This document shows, piece after piece, positions 28,528 through 37,392 of a stretch of DNA of 64,000 nucleotides. The translations under genes were made by a program, and so were the position numbers. The notes under the pieces were generated by a model. It saw nothing but the letters and a program-made list of their open reading frames with translations, made no database searches and was not told where the DNA came from. The stretch's first letter is position 1; every line of letters begins with the position of its first letter. Source of the DNA: Lasioglossum baleicum (taxonomy: Eukaryota > Arthropoda > Insecta > Hymenoptera > Halictidae). The DNA is taken from the NCBI RefSeq assembly GCF_051020765.1, contig NW_027469102.1:186001-250000 (forward strand), given 5' to 3'.

Positions 28528-29046
28528 ATGCGACGCCCACGTCGAGCGGGACGCAAGTATCAACTTGCTAAATTGAGACGCGCGTTGAGAAATAAAGCGG
28601 TGCTCGATCAAATCATTGCCACTACCGAGTGGACAGAACTTCTGGGAACCACCGAGCACATTCCGTGTGACGCGTCCGATTACGTTTCTGTATACGGTTG
28701 CCCTTGCAACCCTCCTAAAGAGGTCAACCACGCGGACCTCTCGCGAGCTCCGACGCCAGTTCTGCATCCGGTCGATCGTCCTGAGGTGATCGACATAGCC
28801 GACGACGACGACAGCCGAGACACGATCATCGTTCCCAGGGTCCGTTGCCGAATCATCCGTGACGTTCCTCTGCCAGCTCATCAACGTGTCATCTTGCGGC
28901 CAGCATCCAAGGGCACTAATGTCGTCCCGAGGAGAGCAGCAGCAACTCTGCCAGATCTTCCCCACCTCGAGGACATCTGTATAGAAGACCCGATGTACGA
29001 CACCTACTGTCAGTACCGCCAGTTCCTGCTGCAACAATATTATTAG
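28528..29046 (+). CDS. LTR-encoded 172-aa basic protein (LTR G)
   Basis: Intact. Basic residues 2-23, acidic 86-98, export-like L144/L147/I150/I152, cysteines at 47, 58, 60, 107, 151 and 161. It differs from LTR A at several residues (Arg83 for Cys, Gly129 for Ala, Arg135 for Asn, Ile for Val near 122) and at about six silent positions. The ATG context is TTACCCATGCG, and the upstream 100 bases are AT-rich. In this LTR the antisense frame is also open, because one silent change in codon 79 removes an antisense stop. Confidence 0.62.
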   Translation: MRRPRRAGRKYQLAKLRRALRNKAVLDQIIATTEWTELLGTTEHIPCDASDYVSVYGCPCNPPKEVNHADLSRAPTPVLHPVDRPEVIDIADDDDSRDTIIVPRVRCRIIRDVPLPAHQRVILRPASKGTNVVPRRAAATLPDLPHLEDICIEDPMYDTYCQYRQFLLQQYY

Positions 29047-29360
29047 GCGTTAATACAGCATTGCGGTGAGTCATATAATGTCTTGTATAATTGCTGAATC
29101 CTGTAAACTCACCGTTTTCGTTGCATCATCTCGCGCGTGATTCTTGTCGGGACACTTCTTGTAACCGCGTCGGACGTTCTTTTCTTGACTGCATCCATAG
29201 CAATATCGGTTGTCCTAGTGCATATGACAGCCCGCGGCTGTCTCGGCACGAAAGACCACTCCTCATTTTAATCATAATATCTCAACCGTCCGTCTGTCAC
29301 TGTTCTCTTTTCTCTCTCCTGGTACCTGTAACAAAAACACAGTGACGGACGTGACAAATT

Positions 29361-29377
29361 TGGCGCAGTCGGTAGGA
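29361..29377 (+). other. primer binding site, tRNA-Ser type (E4)
   Basis: TGGCGCAGTCGGTAGGA four bases after the LTR. Confidence 0.88.
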
Positions 29378-29466
29378 CATCGAAGTGGTCGCCGATATTT
29401 GCATTAATAAGCCGACGCGTGTCAGTGCGAAATTCACATTTCTAAATCCCATTCATATCTTTCAAA

Positions 29467-30825
29467 ATGTCTCGCCCAATCACGCGATCTCAAAGGGATC
29501 TCCAAGCAGATCCTAACGCAGACCTTCCCCCAATGACCGAGGAAGAGCTACTCCTTTATGCGCAAGACCTCGCCCGTAGAGAGCAATATCTCAAAGAGGA
29601 AACTGATTTTATTGCCAAATTGCGTCTCAAATATGAAGAAGACGCACAAAACCAAAAGAATATGCTCGATGAAATACGAAAAGAGCTTCATAACATCCAA
29701 ATCACGAGTCAAAGCCTACGTCAACAATCGCCTACACCAGGCCCTAGTAACGTCTATAATATGCGGGAACCTTCACCGCCAGAGCCACGCGAAATCCCAC
29801 AGTATGAACCTACTGGCAATTTCGCTCTAAAACAAGCCGCCGAGCTTGTCCCTAGATTCGACGGAACTTCGTCTTCCGTCCTGCAATTCATACGTGCATG
29901 CAAACGCGCGCGTGACACCGTACCGGCCACTGCAGAGCGTGCCCTCACAAAATTGCTCTGCAATAAACTCCACGATCGTGCTTATGCCGCTATAGAAGGC
30001 CAGCACATATTCACAATTTCTGCACTATGCGAGAAATTACGAACAGTACTGGGCCCATACAAATTCGTTGACCAGTACCGTGGCGATCTCGCGAGTGTAC
30101 TCCAAGCTCCAAACGAGCACATCTTAGACTTCATCAATCGCGTTAAAGACCTTCGAACCGCGATTCAAGATGCCACAGATATTGGCCTCGATTACGAAGA
30201 ACTAGATCGCTTCGTAGTAGATTGTTTTCTACGAGGTCTCCTTCCTCAGCTTCGTGCCGAAGTGCTTCATTGCCCTTCGCGAAATCCTGCCACTGTTTTC
30301 GAAGCAGCCATCTCTGCTTACAGGCAGTATGAGTCAGACCAGACTCGTCGACGAGAACTGATCCGCGAAGAAAAACGAGTCAGCTTCTCTGATAACCGGC
30401 CGTATCGCCAGCGTTCCACGTACGAGTCCGCTCGTGACATTCCAGAGCGAACTCAAGAACGCCGCGATAACAGACCGGACTCGTCTCAGCAGTCCTCGAG
30501 AAACTTAAACCGGGACTCTTATCGCTCCCCGACGCCGCAACGGCGATGGGAAAATAATCCTCGCGACCAAAACACGTACCGCGATGGTCGCACAGATCGC
30601 CCCTCAAGCCCTAACAAATTTTGCAACTACTGCAAAATCCCCGGGCACGATATTCACGAGTGCCGTAAGCGCGCTTTTAATAATAATAGGAGGTCGGGAA
30701 ACGAGTCCGGCCTCCCGACCGAAGCCAACCCCAGGCGGGAGGCCGCATCTTCAACTCAAACTACAGCCCGCACCCAAACAGCTATCCGGACGAACGACCA
30801 GTCCGACGATTCGTCTCAGCAGTAA
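29467..30825 (+). CDS. gag: gag polyprotein (E4), 452 aa
   Basis: Intact, ending SDDSSQQ and TAA at 30825. The N-terminal helix-rich region, capsid-like middle domain, Arg/Ser-rich linker and CCHC zinc knuckle (C386, C389, H394, C399) are all visible. It starts 110 nt after the LTR end. The frameshift signal lies in its last 130 bases. Confidence 0.92.
   Translation: MSRPITRSQRDLQADPNADLPPMTEEELLLYAQDLARREQYLKEETDFIAKLRLKYEEDAQNQKNMLDEIRKELHNIQITSQSLRQQSPTPGPSNVYNMREPSPPEPREIPQYEPTGNFALKQAAELVPRFDGTSSSVLQFIRACKRARDTVPATAERALTKLLCNKLHDRAYAAIEGQHIFTISALCEKLRTVLGPYKFVDQYRGDLASVLQAPNEHILDFINRVKDLRTAIQDATDIGLDYEELDRFVVDCFLRGLLPQLRAEVLHCPSRNPATVFEAAISAYRQYESDQTRRRELIREEKRVSFSDNRPYRQRSTYESARDIPERTQERRDNRPDSSQQSSRNLNRDSYRSPTPQRRWENNPRDQNTYRDGRTDRPSSPNKFCNYCKIPGHDIHECRKRAFNNNRRSGNESGLPTEANPRREAASSTQTTARTQTAIRTNDQSDDSSQQ
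30696..30745 (+). promoter_or_regulatory. -1 ribosomal frameshift signal (E4)
   Basis: Slippery heptamer GGGAAAC at 30696-30702, in phase as G GGA AAC in the gag frame. Spacer GAGTC at 30703-30707. Perfect 10-bp stem CGGCCTCCCG (30708-30717) with CGGGAGGCCG (30736-30745) around an 18-nt loop. After a -1 slip the frame is open from CGA GTC CGG through the gag stop region to the protease DTG. It is conserved in E1, E2, E5 and H0. Confidence 0.85.
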
Positions 30826-30896
30826 ATCTTGCTGCAGACTCACCAATTCCGCGCGTAAAAATCTCCGCCCCTCAATTACAAAAGAAGTGTGAATTT

Positions 30897-33416
30897 TTGT
30901 TGGACACGGGTTCGGAGATCAATTTAATTCGTGCGTCAAGTCTAGAACCAAATCTACCTATAGATCATACGAACACTATAGAAGTCCAAGGAATAACCGA
31001 GGGATCCATTCCAACCCTCGGTCAAATTAAGATACACTTACAGGGTCAAAACCCTATTGAATTTCATGTCTTGGAAGAAAACTTCCCAATTAACATCGAC
31101 GGAATCCTCGGTTCTCCCTTCTTCAGAACAGGAGCCGAGATCTCCTTTGCGAATGAATACATAACGATAGGAAACATTCGGGTTCCCTTCTCGAACCCTT
31201 GCGCGCCCACGGCTGAGCCTCGCGATGAATTGGCAGCAGAGGTTATTTCAATGCCTTCGTCTATGACCAACGATCTCGTTAAAACTCCAGCCGCCAAGCG
31301 TGAGGAACATTCGGCAAGGAACGTTCGAGTGTCTTCCTCAAATCCTCGTGCACCCGCGGTCAGACCTTGCAGAGCCCCGGTGACGGAGGTTATTTCAATG
31401 CCTCCTCGGGATTCGATCGAGTGCTCCCTAGAGAAAAACGCCGTGAAAAGCCGGCCGGAATCGAAGGAGACTCGAGAGATATCGGAGTACACTGCGAGAA
31501 GTCGGATCGTGGAGCGTGAGGATCGAGTCCGAACAAAGACTCCTCCGAAATCCGAAGAATTCGTCCTCGAACCTCGTACCGTTGCGTGCATAGCGGTCGA
31601 CGTCGAAGGACCCAAACAGGGATATATCCGCCGTGTTAATGTAGCGCCGGATGTATTCCTGGGTGACTGCGTTGTCACCAATCGTAAAGGCAAAGCGAGC
31701 CTCCGGTGTTTTAACACCTCGTCGGAAAGAGTTTCATTTCGATTGCCCCCATTGGAGATGGAAGAAATCGAGTCGTACTCTTCCGACCTTTCTAATTCCG
31801 GGTATCATCCCGACGTATTCGGTAACCATCCCGACCTTTCTAATTCCGGGTATCATCCCGACGCATTCGGTAACCATCCCGACATTACTAACTCCGGTAA
31901 CCAGCCCGATTCTTATTCTAACTCCGGTAACCAGCCCGATTCTTATTCTAACTCCGGTAACCATCCCGACGCATTCGGTAACCATCCCGACCTTTTCAAT
32001 TCCGGTAACCATCCCGACGTATTCGGTAACCATCCCGACAATTTTAATCCAGAGTCCAAAGAAGACTCCCGCGAATTCAAACCTATGAAGGTTTATTCTA
32101 CAAGCTCCGGTATCGAGTCCGATTGTTTCTATTCCGAGTCTAGGTTGAAAGGAAATGTCCCCGCCTTTGATTCTCTAAAGACGACAGAACGTCTACATAA
32201 AATAAAGCATAAAACTCTACCTCGTATAGACCGAGCATACGAGTCGATCATAAAAGATCATCCCGCGATAATTTCTAAATCAGAGTCAAAGAGAGTCTAT
32301 ATTTCATTTCAAAAACCTACCTCTGATTTTTCGCCGGAACATGATCTCTTCCAGTCTCAACGGTCAAGTATCCGTGCACCGCAAAGCGAGTTTCATCCAT
32401 CTAGGAATTATACGTCTGTAAAATACGCGTCAGCAAAAAGGAGAAACAAATTTCGTATTATACTATACCTCTGCGATAACCCGCGAACATTGATTGTAGC
32501 GTCTCCTGCGATTTGCGATAAGAAACCCTCCCAGGAGATTTCATTACAGTCCTCCGCTGACGCGAAATTAGAATCCGCGATAATCACGCGTCCGGTCAAC
32601 ACCGATAAGCGAGCGAAATCCGAAACCCAGCGTCGACAGAATCTCCTTCCACCGCCGGAAGATACAGAACAAACGACAGCAGCACTTCGAAGAAGTTCCT
32701 ACAGCCAGAATCCCAGCCTGTTCCCAGCCGCCTACCACATCGTGTCCAGTATCCACAAACACAATCAACATGTGCGGACACTTACAACCGGCGAGACCAT
32801 CGGCGAACAAAGCCGGAGACTTCATCTACAGATACCAGGGAATATTCTGCTACAATGGCAGACACAGAATCTCCCTAAATGGCAGAGAACTATGCCTTGC
32901 CTGCAGCCTCACTGCGGTAGTCAGGAGGGTCATCGTATACACGCACGTTCTTACAAGGAAAAGGAAGAACGCATGCGACGCGTGTACAAAACCCATACTG
33001 AGGGAAACCCCAATATTGGAATGCATCCACTGCAGTTTCCTCCTCGCACTGGATCGGGCAGCAACAGACACTGCCAGAATAAGAAGAGAAAGAGGCGAAA
33101 TTCTCACGGACGACGAAGAAGAGGACGAAGACACCAATACTCAAGCAAATTAGAGATGCAGAGTGTTTGTGCCAAAGCCGTAATCTCGTCACCTGAGACA
33201 AAAGTGACAGTGACACCAGTGATTCCCCACCCACCCAAAGACCCAATTATGCAAAATGAACAAAGCGAAATAAATTGCATAAAACCAGCCCCAGCCCCAC
33301 GTGCCGACACCGACAACATTTCAGTGCGACCAGTGTTTCGTACAAATATAGGAAATACTCGCCGAGAACTGTGCTCCCTGCGCGGAGTACCCCCGGACGA
33401 TGCGTCGCATGAATGA
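30897..33416 (+). CDS. pro: Protease ORF of E4 with coding repeats and env-tail codons
   Basis: 839 codons as counted from a TTG at 30897; the true frame opens earlier in the gag overlap (-1 frame). DTGS at residues 3-6 and ILGSPFF at 70-76 mark a retropepsin. Then come the spacer, the pre-RT linker, repeats (31790-32045) and a Ser/Lys-rich stretch. The part from about 32700 to 33200 overlaps the cysteine-rich ORF in another frame and looks like its shadow (low-complexity K/R/H). The last ~45 codons match the env cytoplasmic tail of E2. Confidence 0.75.
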   Translation: MLDTGSEINLIRASSLEPNLPIDHTNTIEVQGITEGSIPTLGQIKIHLQGQNPIEFHVLEENFPINIDGILGSPFFRTGAEISFANEYITIGNIRVPFSNPCAPTAEPRDELAAEVISMPSSMTNDLVKTPAAKREEHSARNVRVSSSNPRAPAVRPCRAPVTEVISMPPRDSIECSLEKNAVKSRPESKETREISEYTARSRIVEREDRVRTKTPPKSEEFVLEPRTVACIAVDVEGPKQGYIRRVNVAPDVFLGDCVVTNRKGKASLRCFNTSSERVSFRLPPLEMEEIESYSSDLSNSGYHPDVFGNHPDLSNSGYHPDAFGNHPDITNSGNQPDSYSNSGNQPDSYSNSGNHPDAFGNHPDLFNSGNHPDVFGNHPDNFNPESKEDSREFKPMKVYSTSSGIESDCFYSESRLKGNVPAFDSLKTTERLHKIKHKTLPRIDRAYESIIKDHPAIISKSESKRVYISFQKPTSDFSPEHDLFQSQRSSIRAPQSEFHPSRNYTSVKYASAKRRNKFRIILYLCDNPRTLIVASPAICDKKPSQEISLQSSADAKLESAIITRPVNTDKRAKSETQRRQNLLPPPEDTEQTTAALRRSSYSQNPSLFPAAYHIVSSIHKHNQHVRTLTTGETIGEQSRRLHLQIPGNILLQWQTQNLPKWQRTMPCLQPHCGSQEGHRIHARSYKEKEERMRRVYKTHTEGNPNIGMHPLQFPPRTGSGSNRHCQNKKRKRRNSHGRRRRGRRHQYSSKLEMQSVCAKAVISSPETKVTVTPVIPHPPKDPIMQNEQSEINCIKPAPAPRADTDNISVRPVFRTNIGNTRRELCSLRGVPPDDASHE
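31790..32045 (+). repeat. Coding tandem repeat (30/48-bp units) in E4
   Basis: The shortest version among complete copies: a few 48-bp HPD units around two to three 30-bp NQPD units. Confidence 0.85.
32770..33153 (+). CDS. Cysteine-rich putative zinc-binding accessory protein (E4), 127 aa
   Basis: Not recognised. Starts MCGH and has three CxxC pairs (C42/C45, C69/C72, C85/C88) plus C27 and H32, enough ligands for one or two zinc sites, a basic stretch RKRK at 63-66, and an acidic tail TDDEEEDED. It occupies the place where E2 has env, +1 relative to the protease ORF. E5 has the same ORF with a small in-frame insertion in the acidic tail. The Cys/His pattern and the conservation between copies favour this frame over the overlapping one. 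A regulatory or nucleic-acid-binding role is only a guess. Confidence 0.6.
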   Translation: MCGHLQPARPSANKAGDFIYRYQGIFCYNGRHRISLNGRELCLACSLTAVVRRVIVYTHVLTRKRKNACDACTKPILRETPILECIHCSFLLALDRAATDTARIRRERGEILTDDEEEDEDTNTQAN

Positions 33417-33482
33417 ATGTGAAAGCGAGTGTTGAGCGAGAAATTTCTTCCTCGTAAGAAATTTCTTTTCCGCGTTGGGAGG

Positions 33483-35440
33483 TGTTACGTCGTCCGATGT
33501 ACGACGTTGGCCTTGTACACACACTATGTATACAAGGTCTGATCTACATAAGATCCACACACCGTCCCCTAGACATAAGAGCATAGTATTAAGATCTCAT
33601 TATTCTATTGTTCTAATCCTTATCTCCGTCTTTACCCATCACCATAACTTCACCTTGATCAACACCTTACCTCAGTTTCAACCCATCACCACGACACATA
33701 ATGCAATAAAGTATTGCATCACTCTGGAAGCATCTAGAAGCTTCTAGAAACGTCGAGAAGTCCAAAGACTGCTGCATCAGCAGTCCCACGCTCGTAGAGG
33801 GCAATAGGACAGCCACGAGACTGCAGCGTCAGCAGAAATGCACGTGCAGTCCCCGGGAGCGAAGACGCTGCTGCGTCAGCGGTTCTCCCACTCCGACGAC
33901 TGAAGAACAATGAGACTACAGCGTCAGCTATCCCCACTCCGAACGAAGGAGGCAAGGCAGAGCGGACGCTTGCATCAGTCCGCCTCCATCTCGCGACTCG
34001 AGCAGTCCGCCTTCAGCCAGCGACTCGCACGGACATGCCAGTCCGGCTTCAAGAGCAGACGTGTTCAGTCTAGCTCCGCGAAAGTGAAGTGTGTCGATCC
34101 TTCACTCCTAATTCCAATTCCAATTCCAACTCTAACTCAACTCAACTCAAGTCCTAATTCTCATACGTTATTCCTACAACATATTACTATATCCATTATT
34201 CATTAATCCAATTACTACTCCTATTATAATACTACTTACATATATTGTATACCAGTGTACTTACCAGTTCTTATTTAATATATCGTTGTTATACCAGTGC
34301 TTCGATCTTGTTATTCTTGTGTTAGTTCAACACCATCTTCCAATTCAGTTCTTGCATCGAATATATTAAACTCGTGACATATCCGGACTTGGTCTAAAGT
34401 GCGCAGTGGAAACGCTGAGCCGCCAATAAGGAATTTGAAGCGAGTCATAGAGAAGTTCTCGTGCCACGTCTAGAATTGGTCTAAAGAGCGCAGTGGAAAC
34501 GCTGAGCCGCCACTATAGACGTGAAGCGAGTTAACTACCAAAAAGGTTAATAACAAGTGGAAGTTCATTTTCATTATATTATTAATATTCCATCATTACT
34601 ATTCCTTACCCATGCGACGCCCACGTCGAGCGGGACGCAAGTATCAACTTGCTAAATTGAGACGCGCGTTGAGAAATAAAGCGGTGCTCGATCAAATCAA
34701 TGCCACTACCGAGTGGACAGAACTTCTGGGAACCACCGAGCACATTCCGTGTGACGCGTCCGATTACGTTTCTGTATACGGTTGCCCTTGCAACCCTCCT
34801 AAAGAGGTCAACCACGCGGACCTCTCGCGAGCTCCGACGCCAGTTCTGCATCCGGTCGATCGTCCTGAGGTGATCGACATAGCCGACGACGACGACAGCC
34901 GAGACACGATCATCGTTCCCAGGGTCCGTTGCCGAATCATCCGTGACGTTCCTCTGCCAGCTCATCAACGTGTCATCTTGCGGCCAGCATCCAAGGGCAC
35001 TAATGTCGTCCCGAGGAGAGCAGCAGCAACTCTGCCAGATCTTCCCCACCTCGAGGACATCTGTATAGAAGACCCGATGTACGACACCTACTGTCAGTAC
35101 CGCCAGTTCCTGCTGCAACAATATTATTAGGCGTTAATACAGCATTGCGGTGAGTCATATAATGTCTTGTATAATTGCTGAATCCTGTAAACTCACCGTT
35201 TTCGTTGCATCATCTCGCGCGTGATTCTTGTCGGGACACTTCTTGTAACCGCGTCGGACGTTCTTTTCTTGACTGCATCCATAGCAATATCGGTTGTCCT
35301 AGTGCATATGACAGCCCGCGGCTGTCTCGGCACGAAAGACCACTCCTCATTTTAATCATAATATCTCAACCGTCCGTCTGTCACTGTTCTCTTTTCTCTC
35401 TCCTGGTACCTGTAACAAAAACACAGTGACGGACGTGACA
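33483..35440 (+). repeat. LTR H (3' LTR of E4), 1958 bp
   Basis: Preceded by GCGTTGGGAGG, the presumed plus-strand primer. Heat-shock-like array at 33727-33759. Ends at 35440 against the CATC duplication. Confidence 0.93.
34612..35130 (+). CDS. LTR-encoded 172-aa basic protein (LTR H)
   Basis: As in LTR G except Asn for Ile at residue 30. Intact. Confidence 0.6.
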   Translation: MRRPRRAGRKYQLAKLRRALRNKAVLDQINATTEWTELLGTTEHIPCDASDYVSVYGCPCNPPKEVNHADLSRAPTPVLHPVDRPEVIDIADDDDSRDTIIVPRVRCRIIRDVPLPAHQRVILRPASKGTNVVPRRAAATLPDLPHLEDICIEDPMYDTYCQYRQFLLQQYY

Positions 35441-37392
35441 CATCCTCTCGCACGTGTTTTTACTCGACTAGCCTGCGGGATGCATCCTCTCGCACGTGTT
35501 TTTGCTCGACTAGCCTGCGGGATGCATCCTCTCGCACGTGTTTTTGCTCGACTAGCCATGCGCATCCCAAAAAACCTGTGCATGCGCATCCCAAAAAACC
35601 TGCGCATGCGCATCCCACAAAACCTGCGCATGCGCATCCCACAAAACTTCGCACGTGTTTTTACTCGACTAGCCTGCGGGATGCATCCTCTCGCACGTGT
35701 TTTTACTCGACTAGTCTGCGGGATGCATCCTCTCGCACGTGTTTTTGCTCGACTAGCCTGCGGGATGCATCCTCTCGCACGTGTTTTTGCTCGACTAGCC
35801 TGCGGGATGCATCCTCTCGCACGTGTATTTGCTCGACTAGCCTGCGGGATGCATCCTCTCGCACGTGTTTGTGCTCGAGTAGCCTGCGGGATGCATCCTC
35901 TCGCACGTGTTTTTGCTCGACTAGCCTTTGGGATGCATCCTCTCGCACGTGTTTTTGCTCGACTAGCCTGCGGGATGCATCCTCTCGCAAGTGTATTTGC
36001 TCGACTAGCCTGCGGGATGCATCCTCTCGCACGTGTTTGTGCTCGACTAGCCTGCGGGATGCATCCTCTCGCACGTGTTTTTACTTGACTAGCCTGCGGG
36101 ATGCATCCTCTCGCACGTGTTTTTGCTCGACTAGCCTGCGGGATGCATCCTCTCGCACGTGTTTTTGCTCGACTAGCCTGCGGGATGCATCCTCTCGCAC
36201 ATGTTTTTACTCGACTAGCCTGCGGGATGCATCCTTTCGCACGTGTTTTTGCTCGACTAGCCTGCGGGATGCATCCTCTCGCACGTGTTTTTACTCGACA
36301 AGCCTGCGGGATGCATCCTCTCGCACGTGTTTTTGCTCGACTAGCCTGCGGGATGCATCCTCTCGCACGTGTTTTTACTCGACTAGCCTGCGGGATTCAT
36401 CTCGCACGTGCTTTTACTCGACTAGCCTGCGGGATGCATCCTCTCGCACGTGTTTTTGCTCGACTAGCCTGCAGGATTCATCCTCTCGCACGTGTTTTTA
36501 CTCGACTAGCCTGCGGGACGCATCCTCTCGCACGTGTTTTTACTCGACTAGTCTGCGGGATGCATCCTCTCGCACGTGTTTTTGCTCGACTAGCCTGCGG
36601 GATGCATCCTCTCGCACGTGTTTTTGCTCGACTAGCCAGCGGGATGCATCCTCTCGCACGTGTTTTTACTCGACTAGCCATGCGCATCCCAAAAAACCTG
36701 CGCATGCGCATCCCACAAAACTTCGAACGTGTTTTTACTCGACTAGCCTGCGGGATGCATCCTCTCGCACGTGTTTTTGCTCGACTAGCCTGCGGGATGC
36801 ATCCTCTCGCACGTGTTTTTACTCGACTAGCCTGCGGGATGCATCCTCTCGCACGTGTTTTTGCTCGACTAGCCTGCGGGATGCATCCTCTCGCACGTGT
36901 TTTTACTCGACTAGCCTGCGGGATTCATCCTCTCGCACGTGCTTTTACTCGACTAGCCTGCGGGATGCATCCTCTCGCACGTGTTTTTGCTCGACTAGCC
37001 TGCAGGATTCATCCTCTCGCACGTGTTTTTACTCGACTAGCCTGCGGGATGAATCCTCTCGCACGTGTTTTTGCTCGACTAGCCTGCGGGATGCATCCTC
37101 TCGCACGTGTTTTTACTCGACTAGCCTGCGGGATGCATCCTCTCGCACGTGTTTTTACTCGACTAGCCTGCGGGATGCATCCTCTCGCACGTGTTTTTAC
37201 TCGACTAGACTGCGGGATGCATCCTCTCGCACGTGTTTTTGCTCGAGTAGCCTGCGGGATGCATCCTCTCGCACGTGTTTTTGCTCGACTAGCCTGCGGG
37301 ATGCATCATCTCGCACGTGTATTTGCTCGACTAGCCTGCGGGATGCATCCTCTCGCACGTGTTTTTACTCGACTAGTCTGCGGGATGCATCC
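35441..37392. repeat. Minisatellite array, segment 2
   Basis: Continuation of segment 1 after E4. It contains a recognisable ~1.4-kb block with marker variants, namely a 3-bp deletion near 36395 (GATTCATCTCG), CTTCGAACG at 36721 and TCATCTCG at ~37307. The first two recur in the same order in segment 3 near 51510 and 51832, an offset of about 15.1 kb. So the array grew by large duplications before or around the LTR insertions. Confidence 0.95.

Larger units (their letters stand above)
27399..29356 (+). repeat. LTR G (5' LTR of E4), 1958 bp
   Basis: Begins TGTTACGTCGTCCGATGTAC, where ACGTCGT and ACGACGT form a 7-bp inverted repeat at the very start of U3. AATAAA lies within an 8-bp hairpin ATGCAATA/TATTGCAT near 27617-27635. 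Heat-shock-like array at 27643-27675. Confidence 0.93.
27399..35440 (+). mobile_element. LTR element copy E4, complete, plus strand, TSD CATC
   Basis: 8042 bp. LTR G, AATT, PBS, gag, frameshift signal, protease with repeats, cysteine-rich accessory ORF, env-tail codons, TTGGGAGG, LTR H. Target duplication CATC at 27395-27398 and 35441-35444, inside a minisatellite unit. The LTRs are both 1958 bp and differ at the one base I noticed (28617 region versus 34700 region, Ile to Asn in the LTR ORF). No RT, RNase H or integrase. Confidence 0.93.

Noticed and set aside
28522..29037. 171-aa antisense ORF fully overlapping the LTR ORF in LTRs G and H
   Set aside because: Open only because of one silent change in the sense ORF; the same antisense frame has a stop in the other LTRs.
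30584..30892. 102-aa ORF between gag and protease
   Set aside because: It is the third (+1) frame of the gag-protease overlap; the -1 frame carries the protease and the frameshift signal points to it.
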